From Moraxella ovis (GTDB lineage: Bacteria; Pseudomonadota; Gammaproteobacteria; Pseudomonadales; Moraxellaceae): a stretch of DNA of 64,000 nt. The position numbers and the translations under genes are program-made. Below the pieces are notes generated by a model, which worked only from the letters and a program-made list of their open reading frames with translations, was not told where the DNA came from and ran no database searches. The stretch covers positions 1,550,001 to 1,614,000 of the forward strand of contig NZ_UGPW01000001.1 of the NCBI RefSeq assembly GCF_900453105.1, given 5' to 3'. Positions within the stretch are counted from its first letter, which is position 1; the number at the start of each line of letters is the position of its first letter. This document shows, one piece after another, positions 6,777-12,753 of the stretch.

Positions 6777-8072
6777 ATGAAAGAAATTTCATTAAAACAA
6801 GAATTGATTAAAAATATTTCACTTGCCAAAAATGCAGGCGTGAAATATGATGAGCTTCTCTCTCAAAACTTACTAGCCGTTACGCCAAACGGTTTAAATT
6901 GGCTTTTTTTACGCCCAAACACCGCCAAAGCTGGCATTGGTGTAAGCGTAAGCCCATCATATACGCAAACTTTGCCCATGCTGGCAAATTTTCGCCCCTT
7001 TATGGTGTGGTTGATATTACAAAATAAGCCAGTTGGCGAATATGTAAAGCGGTTTCTAGTAAGACCGAGAGTGAGACCACACCGCCCATTTATGGGTAAA
7101 TTACTCAAAACTTTACTAGGAGCGTCAATCATGACCGCATTTCTTACTGGCATTCTAGCCAAAAATTCCCTTGCAAAATCGCACGAGTTAGGCAATAATA
7201 CCGCTACTACTAAACGAAAAGCGGTAAAGCCAAACCGTCATTCATTGGCTATTTTTATGCCCAAAGCTGGCGTAAATGCGTCATCACAAGATAAGCACGC
7301 CCCATCATGGGCAATCCGTGCTTTATCATCAGTTTTTGGCGGGTTGATAGGGGTAAATACAAAACCGAAAGGAAATAGCCCCAGCCGTCTTTTCGCGGTA
7401 GTTGAGACCTGCCACCCTATTTACGGGGTGGTATCACTAACTAAACGAAAAGGAAACCCCACCGTGAATAATACCGTTATTCATCATTCCCTAACCGTCC
7501 TAGCAGACGAATACCACCGCCATAGCGAACTACACACCCAAAATTCCCTTGCAAAATCGCACGAGTTAGGCAATAATACCGCTACTACTAAATTACTACA
7601 CGGTTGCACACCGTCCAACAGTGCTTTTTTATTGTCTAAGACAAGACCAACAAACACCGCCCTAATTGGGTGCGTATCAAATTTTGTTGGGTTGATAGTG
7701 CAAAATACAATAGCCCTTGTGGTAAATATGCACAGCCGTGTAGTAACGGTAGTTGAGACCCAACGCCCTATTTGTGGGCGTGTTCATTCACTAACTAAAT
7801 TTACTACTATGAACAATTCCATTCTTCATCATTCCCTAACCGTCCTAGCAGACGAATACCACCGCCATAGCGAACTACACGCCCAAAATCCATACGCAGG
7901 ACATGGCGACCGTGCTAATGCCATCCATAACGCCATGAATGAGCTTGTAAAGCTGATGAATGAGCAAGATGGGGCAAGTGTACCACCTAAGCCAAAAACC
8001 ATCACAGAACGCATTGTAGCGTTATTTAGCACGCCTGCTATCCGTGTTTTTGCCAAAGGAGGTGCAAGATGA
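6777..8072 (+). CDS. Long composite ORF across three antisense-RNA modules (possible Ash-like protein)
   Basis: An open frame of 431 codons from the ATG at 6777 (weak AAAGAG site upstream). It reads through RNA modules 0, 1 and 2 and ends with the 87-codon ORF at 7809. Repeated peptide stretches (SLAKSHELGNNTATTK twice; VVETCHPIYG and VVETQRPICG) are simply translations of the RNA modules. Parts may resemble 'Ash'-type proteins annotated in prophages, from memory only. The first 30 codons (MKEISLKQELIKNISLAKNA) may be a genuine start or leader. I doubt a single 431-residue product; internal starts at 7131, 7464 (GTG) and 7809 are in the same frame and have or lie near their own ribosome-binding sites. 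Confidence 0.35.
   Translation: MKEISLKQELIKNISLAKNAGVKYDELLSQNLLAVTPNGLNWLFLRPNTAKAGIGVSVSPSYTQTLPMLANFRPFMVWLILQNKPVGEYVKRFLVRPRVRPHRPFMGKLLKTLLGASIMTAFLTGILAKNSLAKSHELGNNTATTKRKAVKPNRHSLAIFMPKAGVNASSQDKHAPSWAIRALSSVFGGLIGVNTKPKGNSPSRLFAVVETCHPIYGVVSLTKRKGNPTVNNTVIHHSLTVLADEYHRHSELHTQNSLAKSHELGNNTATTKLLHGCTPSNSAFLLSKTRPTNTALIGCVSNFVGLIVQNTIALVVNMHSRVVTVVETQRPICGRVHSLTKFTTMNNSILHHSLTVLADEYHRHSELHAQNPYAGHGDRANAIHNAMNELVKLMNEQDGASVPPKPKTITERIVALFSTPAIRVFAKGGAR
7046..7100 (+). ncRNA. Antisense RNA core, module 0
   Basis: Hairpin 1 is CGGT (7050-7053)/ACCG (7064-7067), with a ten-base loop holding CTAGTAA. The linker GTGAGACC joins it to hairpin 2, GCCCA/TGGGT (7084-7097). The loop is complementary to TTACTAG at 6870-6876 (eight bases, CTTACTAG) and 7113-7119. 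This is the most diverged module and lacks the conserved 5' box of the others. RNA ends are not known; the P4 CI RNA is of similar size. Confidence 0.65.
7113..7122 (+). promoter_or_regulatory. seqC of module 0 overlapping a Shine-Dalgarno
   Basis: TTACTAG overlaps AGGAG (7118-7122), which lies eight bases before the ATG at 7131 of a short ORF beginning MTAFLTGILAK. Pairing with the module 0 loop would cover the ribosome-binding site. Confidence 0.6.
7131..7160 (+). pseudogene. Truncated small ORF MTAFLTGILAK behind module 0
   Basis: Ten codons (MTAFLTGILA) of a small hydrophobic protein like the intact one at 8417 (MQNFLVGILAK). The similarity stops exactly where the 5' box of module 1 begins (about 7161). 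It appears to have been cut by insertion of that module. The frame continues into module 1 and is not evidently functional. Confidence 0.5.
7161..7452 (+). repeat. RNA module 1 (full repeat unit)
   Basis: Starts with the conserved 5' box, also found at about 7540 and 8135, and ends with seqC. Thirteen bases, ACTAAACGAAAAG, occur at both 7209-7221 (seqA) and 7440-7452 (seqC). The interior is shared partly with module 3 (GCGGTAAAGCCAAACCGTCA) and partly unique. Confidence 0.85.
7383..7434 (+). ncRNA. Antisense RNA core, module 1
   Basis: Hairpin 1 is CCGT (7385-7388)/GCGG (7395-7398) with loop CTTTTC. The linker TAGTTGAGACC follows. Hairpin 2 is CCACCC (7412-7417)/GGGTGG (7426-7431). The loop plus one stem base, CTTTTCG, is complementary to CGAAAAG in its own seqA and seqC. 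Confidence 0.7.
7446..7454 (+). promoter_or_regulatory. seqC of module 1 overlapping a Shine-Dalgarno
   Basis: CGAAAAG runs into AAGGA, nine bases before a GTG start at 7464. That short frame (VNNTVIHHSLTVLADEYHRH) is a truncated copy of the ORF at 7809. RNA pairing would mask the site. Confidence 0.6.
7464..7539 (+). pseudogene. Truncated copy of the 7809 ORF behind module 1
   Basis: Twenty-five codons nearly identical to the start of the intact ORF at 7809 (HHSLTVLADEYHRHSELH in both). Similarity ends at the 5' box of module 2 (about 7540), so that module seems to have replaced the rest of the gene. Confidence 0.6.
7540..7807 (+). repeat. RNA module 2 (full repeat unit)
   Basis: Conserved 5' box, a unique interior (7600-7660), then a stretch almost identical to module 3 (GGTGCGTATCAAATTTTGTT and onward to about 7737), the antisense core and seqC ending two bases before an ATG. 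Confidence 0.85.
7734..7783 (+). ncRNA. Antisense RNA core, module 2
   Basis: Hairpin 1 is CCGT (7736-7739)/ACGG (7746-7749) with loop GTAGTA. The linker TAGTTGAGACC follows. Hairpin 2 is ACGCCC (7763-7768)/GGGCGT (7776-7781). GTAGTAA is complementary to TTACTAC in seqA (7593-7599) and seqC (7801-7807). It differs from the module 0 loop by one base, so some cross-talk between those two is conceivable. Confidence 0.7.
7801..7811 (+). promoter_or_regulatory. seqC of module 2 at the start codon of the 7809 ORF
   Basis: TTACTAC occupies the position where a ribosome-binding site would be, ending one base before ATG 7809-7811. No separate Shine-Dalgarno is visible. Antisense pairing would block initiation. 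Confidence 0.55.
7809..8072 (+). CDS. Small protein controlled by RNA module 2 (87 aa)
   Basis: Starts with MNNSILHHSLTVLADEYHRHSEL and continues as a helical, soluble protein (ANAIHNAMNELVKLMNEQDG) with a basic tail. The start follows seqC of module 2 directly, so it is the expected target of that antisense RNA. It shares its frame with the long composite ORF and may be the only translated part. An ATGA overlap at 8069 couples it to a downstream ORF that is cut after about 20 codons. Function unknown; a kil- or Icd-like growth inhibitor is only a guess from position. Confidence 0.5.
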   Translation: MNNSILHHSLTVLADEYHRHSELHAQNPYAGHGDRANAIHNAMNELVKLMNEQDGASVPPKPKTITERIVALFSTPAIRVFAKGGAR

Positions 8073-8134
8073 TTAAATTTATACTTGCCACACCAGCCAA
8101 CGCCATGCATATTTGCCCACCGTGCAACCTAGCC
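8069..8134 (+). pseudogene. Truncated copy of the 8553 gene
   Basis: A very strong ribosome-binding site (AGGAGGTG) and ATG start MIKFILATPANAMHICPPCN, which matches the start of the intact gene at 8553 (MISFEHITPATAHTCPPRN). The similarity ends where the 5' box of module 3 begins (about 8135). The frame then translates the RNA module. It is best read as a remnant left by module insertion. Confidence 0.6.
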
Positions 8135-8408
8135 AAAAATTCCCTTGCAAAATCGCACGAGTTGGGCAATAATACCGCTACTACTAAATTATCAGCGGTA
8201 AAGCCAAACCGTCATACATTGGCTATTTTTACGCCTAACACACAGGCAACACCAGCAAACACCGCCCCAAAAGGGTGCGTATCAAATTTTGTTGGGTTGA
8301 TAGTGCAAAATACAATAGCCCTTGTGGTAAATATGCACAGCCGTCTGATAACGGTAGTTGAGACCCAACGCCCTATTTTTGGGGCGTATTCACTAACTAA
8401 ATTATCAG
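8135..8408 (+). repeat. RNA module 3 (full repeat unit)
   Basis: Conserved 5' box, interior shared with modules 1 and 2, and identical 13-base tails ACTAAATTATCAG at 8183-8195 and 8396-8408. It is the last and most complete unit, followed by two intact small genes. Confidence 0.85.
8339..8389 (+). ncRNA. Antisense RNA core, module 3
   Basis: Hairpin 1 is CCGT (8341-8344)/ACGG (8351-8354) with loop CTGATA. The linker TAGTTGAGACC follows. Hairpin 2 is ACGCCC (8368-8373)/GGGCGT (8382-8387). CTGATAA is complementary to TTATCAG at 8189-8195 and 8402-8408. Confidence 0.7.
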
Positions 8409-8411
8409 GTG
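8402..8411 (+). promoter_or_regulatory. seqC of module 3 overlapping a Shine-Dalgarno
   Basis: TTATCAG overlaps the CAGGTG ribosome-binding site of the small membrane protein that starts at 8417. Pairing with the module 3 loop would shut off its translation. Confidence 0.6.
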
Positions 8412-8416
8412 CAAAT

Positions 8417-8551
8417 ATGCAAAATTTCCTTGTTGGCATTCTAGCCAAACTATCTAACTTTACCCCTGCTGAAAGCCTTGTTATTAGCTTTATCGTTGGC
8501 TTGCCTATGGCTTGCCTTGCCATTGGCTTTTTGTCTGTAATGGGGGTGTAA
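8417..8551 (+). CDS. Small hydrophobic protein controlled by RNA module 3 (44 aa)
   Basis: Starts MQNFLVGILAKLSNF, followed by one hydrophobic segment (ESLVISFIVGLPMACLAIGF) that would span the inner membrane. Its ribosome-binding site overlaps seqC of module 3. The stop is one base before the ATG of the next gene, so the two are translationally coupled. A small membrane peptide kept silent by an RNA loop resembles type I toxin-antitoxin systems and the kil gene of P4. That comparison is inference. Confidence 0.55.
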   Translation: MQNFLVGILAKLSNFTPAESLVISFIVGLPMACLAIGFLSVMGV

Positions 8552-8552
8552 G

Positions 8553-8822
8553 ATGATTTCTTTTGAACATATCACACCAGCGACCGCCCACACTTGCCCA
8601 CCGCGCAACCAAAGCACGCCATACACCAGCCAAGCGGTAGCATTTAAAGACATTCATGCGTTTTTACCGCCTGCTTGTGTGTTTGCCAATGGCAAAGATA
8701 AGCACCTTGTTATCACTTGCCAGCATTTTAATGAGCTTTCAGACGCAATCAAACACGCCCAAAGCATCGCAAGTAACGAAAGCATCAGCGTCGCCATTAA
8801 AACCATCACAGAGCAATTTTAA
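8553..8822 (+). CDS. Small unknown protein (89 aa)
   Basis: Strong ribosome-binding site GGGGGTG five bases before the ATG. The N-terminus MISFEHITPATAHTCPPRN has a degenerate copy at 8069. The rest (FANGKDKHLVITCQHFNELSDAIKHAQSIASNESISVAI) looks like a compact alpha/beta domain. It is coupled to the small membrane gene in front. No family recognised. In P4-like elements, small genes in this place (downstream of the immunity RNA) belong to the early replication operon. Confidence 0.7.
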   Translation: MISFEHITPATAHTCPPRNQSTPYTSQAVAFKDIHAFLPPACVFANGKDKHLVITCQHFNELSDAIKHAQSIASNESISVAIKTITEQF

Positions 8823-8839
8823 TCTAAGGGAAAAATATC

Positions 8840-9175
8840 ATGAATGTAGTTATCAATAACGGTACAACCGCCAATATCAACCAAACCACCACCAACAACA
8901 TTAACCAGCCAAACCACTCATTTGACGAGCTTATGAGTGTATCAAGAAATGATATAGCTTGTTCAGCAGATGAATTTCATCTAGCGTCCACAAACTTTTG
9001 TTTGTTGTCTGAAGCGGTGGAGCTACTCAAAAAGCATAGAGATGACAAATCAGACTTTAACACCCTATGCGAGATAATCCAGCAGGCGTGCTACAACATG
9101 GCAAATAACGCTACCGACAGTCAGCAATACTTGGAGCAGTTGGCGAACACCACAAGCCATCAGCAGTTAGCCTAA
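8840..9175 (+). CDS. Small unknown protein (111 aa)
   Basis: Ribosome-binding site AAGGGA nine bases before the ATG. The first 30 residues are Asn/Thr-rich (NGTTANINQTTTNNINQ), and the remainder is helical with four Cys. It sits between the 8553 gene and the primase pieces in the same direction. I do not recognise it. Confidence 0.65.
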   Translation: MNVVINNGTTANINQTTTNNINQPNHSFDELMSVSRNDIACSADEFHLASTNFCLLSEAVELLKKHRDDKSDFNTLCEIIQQACYNMANNATDSQQYLEQLANTTSHQQLA

Positions 9176-9190
9176 CCCAAGGCACAAGAC

Positions 9191-9232
9191 ACCCAAAAAG
9201 CCATTTATCTATTTTGGGTGAATGGCTTTTAT
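9191..9232 (+). promoter_or_regulatory. Possible attenuator: two mutually exclusive hairpins
   Basis: AAAGCCATT (9197-9205) pairs with AATGGCTTT (9221-9229), followed by TTTATT, a terminator-like form. ACCCAAAA (9191-9198) can instead pair with TTTTGGGT (9212-9219), which disrupts it. The site lies between the small genes and the primase genes. Confidence 0.45.
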
Positions 9233-9333
9233 TGTCTGATGGCTGGATTTATCGACATGGCAAAACAAAGCAGCCAAACCGAGCGACCGAACCAGCCCAA
9301 GTAATGATTAAAATTGTATCAGTGGAATTTATC

Positions 9334-9819
9334 ATGACAAACGCCCACGAATTATTAAACCGCCCATTATTTGCCAAAAACGCATTTTTTAACAAGCGAC
9401 CATTTGCCAATCAGCAAAACGCACACAGCCACGCCACAAGCCACGCCCAGCACCCACATGGGAAATCATACCACCCACACCCCACAAGCGAAAATAGACC
9501 GCATACAAGCGAAAATAGAGCGGTTGGCAAGCATGGTATGGGCAATCATCAGCACGCCATGCGATTTGATACCAATGACAAGCCCGACCCAGTCAGTTTT
9601 TATGCACGCTATGGCATACACCTAAAAGGCAAGCAGACTAATATTAAATGCGTTTTTCACAGCGACAAAACGCCCAGCCTAAGCATTAACAGGGATACAG
9701 GGGCGTTTTATTGCTTTGGTTGTGGAGCGTCTGGCGGTGATGTGCTTGATTTTTACCAGCGTTATCATGGCGTGGATTTTTTAACCGCTTGCAAAGAATT
9801 AAATATCTATGAACGCTAG
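9334..9819 (+). CDS. CHC2 zinc-finger primase-like protein
   Basis: 161 residues from the ATG at 9334; an upstream extension to 9214 has no conserved residues. The first 100 residues are His/Asn-rich and probably flexible. The C-terminal 60 residues (TNIKCVFHSDKTPSLSIN to FYCFGCGASGGDVLDFYQRYHGVDF) form the CHC2 zinc-ribbon of bacterial primases, with Cys-x2-His and CFGC ligands. Alone it lacks the catalytic Toprim domain, which is supplied by the next gene 44 bases downstream. Together they would make a split primase for element replication. Confidence 0.88.
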   Translation: MTNAHELLNRPLFAKNAFFNKRPFANQQNAHSHATSHAQHPHGKSYHPHPTSENRPHTSENRAVGKHGMGNHQHAMRFDTNDKPDPVSFYARYGIHLKGKQTNIKCVFHSDKTPSLSINRDTGAFYCFGCGASGGDVLDFYQRYHGVDFLTACKELNIYER

Positions 9820-9863
9820 CAAGGGCAACAACAATCACACAGAACAGACAAGGAAAATAAACC

Positions 9864-12080
9864 ATGACAAACCACCACCAAAACCCCATGCAAATACCCA
9901 CCAGCACCGCCACGCCTGCCACACCGCCAAAATACCCCAGTTTTAGCAATCAAGACGGGCAAGCGTTACAAACTTTGGTAAATGCCTTGCTTAGCATAGA
10001 TAAAAGCCTACATGAGCAAGGTTTTGATATTAACCATTTGACCGCCATTTATCGCTATTATGATAAAGATGGTGATTTATTGTATTTTAAGCCCAGATTT
10101 GACAAGGACGGCAAAAAATGGATTAAGCCGTGCTGGTATGATGGCAGTCGCTTTCATCTAGGCGAACCAACCAAAGGCGAACACGCCCGTTATTCACCCA
10201 AAGCCAAACCGCTGTATCTATTACCAGATTTGACGACCGCCCACCCTACTCAAGTGGTGTATTTTGTGGAAGGGGAAAAATGTGCAAGTGCGTTAAACCG
10301 TTTGGGCTTTGTTGCGACCACCGCAGGAGCTTCCAGCAGTACCAATACCACCGATTTAACGCCCCTTGTTGGGCGTAGCGTGCGTTTATGGCGTGATTAT
10401 GACACAGCAGGGCAAAAGTGGCTTGATGACATGGCAAACGCCTTAGATGGGCTTAAAATCGCTTTTGATGTGGTTGATGTGGATAGCATGGCACAAAATA
10501 CACCGCTTGCCCCATCAGATGACGCACACGACCACATCACACGGCTAGAAAATGCACAAGCTGGCACGCTAGACATTTACCAAAACATTCAAAATTTACC
10601 GCTTATCGCTGGCACGGCATACCTACAAGCAAGGCACGCCCCAAAATCGGTAAATAGTACCTCCCCTGCCAAAGATGGGGATAATGACAAATGGGGTAAG
10701 ATGGTTGCGTTTGATGAAGTTAAAAACATTGAAACACCATTCCCAGTAACCGCCTTTCCATCTTTACTTGCCAAAGTCGTTGAAAAAACCGCCTATTATC
10801 AGCAAGTCCCCTTGTCTATGGCTGGCTTTGGCGTGTTGGGTGCGTTAAGCCATATTGGACAAGGATTTATTGACGCGCCTTATATCAACAGCGACTACAA
10901 CCCAGCCAGCCTATTTTTGGTGGTGCAGGGCGAAAGTGGGAGCGGTAAAACCCAAACCATCAAAATCACCCATAAAGCCATTTTGGATTTTGAACGGAGT
11001 GAATACGAAACCTACAAAGATGATAAGCGAATGTATGATAACGAATTATCCAGCAAAAGCAAAAAAGAAATCAAAGCCTTTCACGAACAAAACCACAAGC
11101 CAGCAGACCCACGCAGTATGTTTGGTAGTGGGAGCGTTCAAAAAGTCATGCAGGGCTTCACTGATGGCAATTACCAAAACGCCAGCTATACAGCAGACGA
11201 AGGGGCAAACCTGCTAGACGGTGCAAGCCTAAAAGCTGAAACAGCAGGTTCAAGCATTGGTGCGATTTGTGATATTTATAGTAAGGGTATCGCAGAGCGT
11301 ATCACGATAAGCAATACAGGCAATCAAATAGCGTACGGCGTGCGTTTGACGCTGTTTTTATGTGGGCAAGATGTAGCATTAAAGCCAGCACTAAATAATA
11401 CACGCCTAACCCAACAAGGATTATTGCCACGCTGTTTATTTGCCTTTCCCCCTGACAACAGGGGTAACAGAATGCTAATTACTGATAACTTTGCCACTGA
11501 TGAGACTTTGCAAGAATACTGGCAAATTTGCCATAACTTTTTATCCTTGCCACCTGAACAAGGCAAACGCAAACAGCTGGCATGGCAAGCACAGGCATTA
11601 AAGCTGGTGCAAAGCTACTGGCAAAAGGTGGAAAACAGCCAACGCAAAGGCGGTATCAATCACAATGCCAAAGCCTATGCTAGTCGTATGGTTGAGAATG
11701 CCAGCCGTATTGCGTCATTATTCGCTTGGTTTAATGGTAAAAATGCCATTGGCATTGACGACATACAAGGTGCTATTGAGATTGTGGAGTATTCTGCCAG
11801 CGAGCGCAGACGCTATGATGACATTGCCACCGACATTACAGACGCTGAAAAGCTGTTACAATGGCTGGTTAAAAAAGCCAAAGAAACAGGACAAGATAAG
11901 TTTTATTTGTCGTATCTACAAACGAGCGTAACGCCCCAGCATTTACGAATTAAACAAACACTAGAAACAGCATTAGAATTGTTAAGTGATAACAATTATA
12001 TCTATCTGAACACCGAGACCACCAACCGCCGTCCAAAGCGTGTAATAGAGCTAAACCCAGCATTGTTAAATCAATGTTAG
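9864..12080 (+). CDS. Toprim-DUF3987 primase/helicase
   Basis: A 738-residue replication protein. Residues about 55-260 hold a Toprim primase core: EGEK at 136-139 and DYD at 178-180 (LWRDYDTAG) are the metal-binding motifs. Residues about 295-700 fit DUF3987, an AAA-like helicase module, with Walker A GESGSGKT at 356-363. The start has AAGGA at nine bases. Such proteins initiate and prime replication of phages, satellites and integrated plasmids, probably from the iteron modules at 2969, 12303 and 12754. It pairs with the CHC2 protein upstream. A terminator follows at 12114. P4 alpha protein does the same job in one chain, though of a different family. Confidence 0.9.
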   Translation: MTNHHQNPMQIPTSTATPATPPKYPSFSNQDGQALQTLVNALLSIDKSLHEQGFDINHLTAIYRYYDKDGDLLYFKPRFDKDGKKWIKPCWYDGSRFHLGEPTKGEHARYSPKAKPLYLLPDLTTAHPTQVVYFVEGEKCASALNRLGFVATTAGASSSTNTTDLTPLVGRSVRLWRDYDTAGQKWLDDMANALDGLKIAFDVVDVDSMAQNTPLAPSDDAHDHITRLENAQAGTLDIYQNIQNLPLIAGTAYLQARHAPKSVNSTSPAKDGDNDKWGKMVAFDEVKNIETPFPVTAFPSLLAKVVEKTAYYQQVPLSMAGFGVLGALSHIGQGFIDAPYINSDYNPASLFLVVQGESGSGKTQTIKITHKAILDFERSEYETYKDDKRMYDNELSSKSKKEIKAFHEQNHKPADPRSMFGSGSVQKVMQGFTDGNYQNASYTADEGANLLDGASLKAETAGSSIGAICDIYSKGIAERITISNTGNQIAYGVRLTLFLCGQDVALKPALNNTRLTQQGLLPRCLFAFPPDNRGNRMLITDNFATDETLQEYWQICHNFLSLPPEQGKRKQLAWQAQALKLVQSYWQKVENSQRKGGINHNAKAYASRMVENASRIASLFAWFNGKNAIGIDDIQGAIEIVEYSASERRRYDDIATDITDAEKLLQWLVKKAKETGQDKFYLSYLQTSVTPQHLRIKQTLETALELLSDNNYIYLNTETTNRRPKRVIELNPALLNQC

Positions 12081-12113
12081 CCCAACCGCCTTTATCATAC
12101 AGGCAATACAAAC

Positions 12114-12145
12114 AACAAGGGTAAGCGTTCGCCCTTGTTTTTTTA
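12114..12145 (+). terminator. Intrinsic terminator after the primase/helicase
   Basis: ACAAGGG/CCCTTGT stem around a ten-base loop, followed by seven T, about 35 bases past the stop codon. Confidence 0.85.
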
Positions 12146-12302
12146 TCGGTGCTTTGTTTGAATATAACAACCGCCAAAGCATACAGCACGCAAACACCAG
12201 CCCCACTGCCCAGATATAGCCATCAACAAAGATAAGCACCAGCACCGACCGAACCGACCGCCCCAGCACCGAACAGCAGGCTGAACCGTGCGACCATTCC
12301 AG

Positions 12303-12644
12303 CCACTACCACCCCTGCTAAGTTATTCCCATGCCTGCTAAGTTATTCCCACCCCTGCTAAGTTATTCAATTCTGATAATAAAACACCGAAAAGCCTTGT
12401 AAATAAAGGGTTTTATAGGGTTTTGTGTAGTCGTGGTTGTGCTGGTTTTAAGGGTACTTGGGGTAAAATTTATAATAACTTAGCAAAACTTAGCAAATGG
12501 CTGGAAAGTTTTTAACCCTTATGGTGTAAGGCTTACAAGGCTTTTTTTGAATAACTTAGCAAACTTAGCAGACTTTTGGGGGTGTATTTTTAAATTTATC
12601 CTTAAAAAGATGTGAATATGTTGATAATAAAAACAAGCACGCAA
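12303..12644 (+). repeat. Iteron module B (342 bp)
   Basis: Three GCTAAGTTATTC iterons at 12317-12328, 12337-12348 and 12357-12368 (20-bp period). Then come two inverted pairs: ATAACTTAGC at 12475-12484 with ACTTAGC at 12488-12494, and ATAACTTAGC at 12551-12560 with ACTTAGC at 12563-12569. It is directly repeated at 12754 and inverted at 2969. Confidence 0.9.
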
Positions 12645-12753
12645 ACACCAGCCCCACCGCCTAGATATAGCCATCAACAAAGATAAGCACCAGCACCGAC
12701 CGAACCGACCGCCCCAGCACCGAACAGCAGGCTGAACCGTGCGACCATTCCAG

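Larger units (their letters stand above)
6869..8408 (+). other. Array of four self-complementary antisense-RNA (P4 CI / C4-like) modules
   Basis: Each module has seqA, seqB in a hairpin loop, a GC-rich second hairpin, and seqC. The seqA/seqC heptamer is the exact reverse complement of its own seqB. Module 0: TTACTAG at 6870-6876 and 7113-7119, CTAGTAA at 7056-7062. Module 1: CGAAAAG at 7215-7221 and 7446-7452, CTTTTCG at 7389-7395. Module 2: TTACTAC at 7593-7599 and 7801-7807, GTAGTAA at 7740-7746. Module 3: TTATCAG at 8189-8195 and 8402-8408, CTGATAA at 8345-8351. The distance from seqB to seqC is 57, 57, 61 and 57 bases. Modules 1-3 share a conserved 5' box starting AATTCCCTTGCAAAATCG (from about 7163, 7542 and 8137). 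This is the layout of P4 phage immunity, where CI RNA pairs with seqA and seqC of the leader. Confidence 0.85.

Noticed and set aside
8069..8551. 160-codon ORF across module 3
   Set aside because: It is the truncated MIKF start read through the RNA module into the frame of the small membrane gene; only its first ~20 codons and the last 44 codons have relatives.
12303..12368. Regular short repeats that could look like a CRISPR array
   Set aside because: Repeats are 12 bp with 8-bp spacing, only three in a row, and the whole block recurs elsewhere; this is iteron structure, with no cas genes.
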